Shown here one piece after another: positions 22,474 through 23,850 of a DNA stretch of 23,850 bases. Position numbers and translations under genes: made by a program. The notes under the pieces were generated by a model. That model did not search any database. It was not told the origin of the DNA and was given only the letters and a program-made list of their open reading frames with translations. The first letter of the stretch is position 1. Every line of letters starts with the position of its first letter. The DNA is from VFMC01 sp050248155 (GTDB lineage Bacteria; Actinomycetota; Acidimicrobiia; Acidimicrobiales; Ilumatobacteraceae): the NCBI GenBank assembly GCA_050248155.1, contig JBFWSW010000059.1:1-23850 (forward strand). The letters run 5' to 3'.

Positions 22474-23850
22474 GAGTCTCGCCCCTGCAGCGAAGCGAGG
22501 ACAAGAGGGTGTACCGGGCCCGAGCCCTTCTCGCGCAGCAGCGCGCCGATCTCGGTGAGCGTCCAGCGTGAGTCGACCGTGTCGTCGACGAGGAACACCG
22601 GTTCGGCCGACGGGGCGGCGCGCAACCGGAACGCGCCCTGCACGTTGCGCTCCTGGTGCGCACCGTTCTGCTGGCGCTTCTGCGGCGGCGTCTCACGCAC
22701 CTTCTCGACGATGTCCACGAGGGGCAGACCCATCCGTTCGGCGATGCGACGGGCGAGGTCGGGCACCACGCCGGGACGCCGCAGCGAGGGCACGTACGTC
22801 ACCCAGGTGGGCATCGGACGCGGTGACCAGTCGTCGACCATGTCGGCGACGGATGCGATGAGGCGATCGTCGAAGTGGCCGCTGTCGCGTCCCTGGGCGA
22901 CGAGCCTGCCCCACCCCGCGTCGTTCCACAGACAGAGCGCCCGACCGGGCTCGAGGCGGAGGTCGTCGGCCAGCTTCTTGCCAAAGCGCTGCTTGCGCGG
23001 CTCGACGAGGGCGTAGCCGCGCCGCAGGTACCGCTCGGCTTCGGCCACGAGCGATTCGTCGAGCTCGATCGCGTGTCGCGATCCGCTGCACACGTCGCAC
23101 ACACCACACGGGCCTCGTCGCGGGTCGTCGAGCACGCCCGTCAGGAACTCCATCCGGCACGTCTCGCCACGTGCGTAGGTAGCCATCTGTTGCTGTTCGA
23201 GGCGCCGGTCAGCGGTGACAGCAGCGACGCGCTCCGCTGGGTACGTCCACGGCTTGAGTGTGCGCTCGTAGGTCTGGCCCGACAGCCGGCGGAGCACGCC
23301 TTCGACGGTGAGCTGCTTGAGCACGAGCTCGACGTCGCCGCGTCGCATGTTCACCTCGTCCAAGATGCGTCCGAGCGTGACCGGACCTTCGGCGAAGGCG
23401 AAGACGGCGAGCACGGCGTCGACGTCGCCCGCATCTGGGAAGGCCGTCTCGATGAACCAGTCCTGGATCTCGCGGTCTTCGGCACCGCGCAGCAGGATGC
23501 CGGCCGACTGCTCGAGCTGCCGCCCGGCTCGCCCGACCTGCTGGTAGTACGCCACCGGCGAACCAGGCGCCTGGAAGTGCACGACAAACGCGAGGTCGGG
23601 TTTGTCGTACCCCATGCCGAGCGCCGAGGTGGCGACGAGCGCCTTCACCTCGTTGCGCTGCAGCCGTGCCTCGGCATCGAGGCGGTCGTCACCGTCGGTG
23701 CCGCCCGTGTACGGCAGCACGTGGTGGCCGTGCGATCGCAGCCATTGCGTCACCTGCTCGACATCGCGCAGCGTGAGGCAGTAGATGATGCCGGTGCCGG
23801 GAAGGCCGGGCAGGGTCTGATGCAGCCACGCGAGGCGTTGCGCCGCAGCA
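22470..23850 (-). CDS. RecQ-family DNA helicase fused to a phosphoribosyltransferase-like domain (partial, N-terminus off the right edge)
   Basis: 459 codons are present and the frame is open to base 23850, so the Walker A and DEAH part lies outside. The fragment starts in the second helicase domain (RLAWLHQTLPGLPGTGIIYC), with motif V ALVATSALGMGYDKPDLAFV and motif VI YYQQVGRAGRQ. A RecQ zinc cluster follows, with cysteines near 23150 and a CGVCDVC group near 23080-23110. The last 200 residues form a second domain with LDDLRLEPGRALCLWNDAGWG and, near 22570-22605, the PRPP-loop-like VFLVDDTVDSRWTLTEIGALL. This resembles the ComF-type phosphoribosyltransferases. The stop overlaps the DprA-like start (GTGA). 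An in-frame GTG at 23753 is not the true start. Confidence 0.93.
   Translation of the reverse strand, partial: AAAQRLAWLHQTLPGLPGTGIIYCLTLRDVEQVTQWLRSHGHHVLPYTGGTDGDDRLDAEARLQRNEVKALVATSALGMGYDKPDLAFVVHFQAPGSPVAYYQQVGRAGRQLEQSAGILLRGAEDREIQDWFIETAFPDAGDVDAVLAVFAFAEGPVTLGRILDEVNMRRGDVELVLKQLTVEGVLRRLSGQTYERTLKPWTYPAERVAAVTADRRLEQQQMATYARGETCRMEFLTGVLDDPRRGPCGVCDVCSGSRHAIELDESLVAEAERYLRRGYALVEPRKQRFGKKLADDLRLEPGRALCLWNDAGWGRLVAQGRDSGHFDDRLIASVADMVDDWSPRPMPTWVTYVPSLRRPGVVPDLARRIAERMGLPLVDIVEKVRETPPQKRQQNGAHQERNVQGAFRLRAAPSAEPVFLVDDTVDSRWTLTEIGALLREKGSGPVHPLVLASLQGRDS

Noticed and set aside
1..23850. CRISPR array, tRNA/rRNA genes, insertion sequences, phage genes
   Set aside because: No regular spacer-separated repeats, no tRNA-like cloverleaf or CCA end, and no transposase, integrase or phage structural gene was recognised on either strand.

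Overview
The window is very GC-rich, uses GTG starts often, and is tightly packed with short gaps and many 4-bp stop/start overlaps. Together with the gene families present this points to a high-GC actinobacterium. The NfeD/FloA module and the RecQ-PRTase/DprA pair would fit an Acidimicrobiia-like (for example Ilumatobacter-like) chromosome, but that placement is an inference and was not tested by any search. No tRNA, rRNA, CRISPR array, transposase or integrase was seen.

Layout, left to right. (1) 1-3114: an iron-siderophore ABC uptake locus with two FecCD permeases on the minus strand (one cut by the left edge), divergent from a plus-strand substrate-binding lipoprotein. The shared 106-bp gap carries two DtxR/IdeR-like dyads and a probable leaderless promoter. 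(2) 3178-5700: a long cytoplasmic SEC-C zinc-motif protein on minus, with a possible 27-residue membrane peptide upstream. (3) 5908-8671: a membrane-quality operon, NfeD protease, flotillin FloA and a coupled small Pro/Arg-rich protein. (4) 8689-9884: on minus, a DUF421 membrane protein and an AhpD-like protein. (5) 10016-12288: a secreted phytase-like/esterase-like beta-propeller gene broken by a one-base frameshift, with a strong hairpin at its 3' side. (6) 12412-13713: a secreted DUF4142 protein and an SDR oxidoreductase. (7) 13730-15555: a DrrAB-type ABC-2 exporter on minus. (8) 15773-19603: an overlapping operon of a large FtsX-like permease and two ABC ATPases. (9) 19667-20941: a Fic-domain AMPylase-type protein with its own promoter and overlapping dyad. 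(10) 21069-23850: a VOC-family protein, a DprA-family protein and a RecQ helicase fused to a phosphoribosyltransferase domain, cut by the right edge.

The least ordinary part is 12.9-21.6 kb. Two truncated gene copies sit there. The first is a 5' fragment of the SDR gene at 15700-15748, which now forms an 18-codon ORF whose stop overlaps the start codon of the FtsX-like permease (ATGA). The second is a 3' fragment of the dprA-like gene at 20929-21034, whose flank supplies the last codons and stop of the Fic gene. These scars lie at the two ends of the FtsX/ATPase/Fic block and suggest that the block and its neighbours were assembled by recombination that left pieces of the host genes behind. 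The intact SDR and DprA-like genes lie outside the scars.
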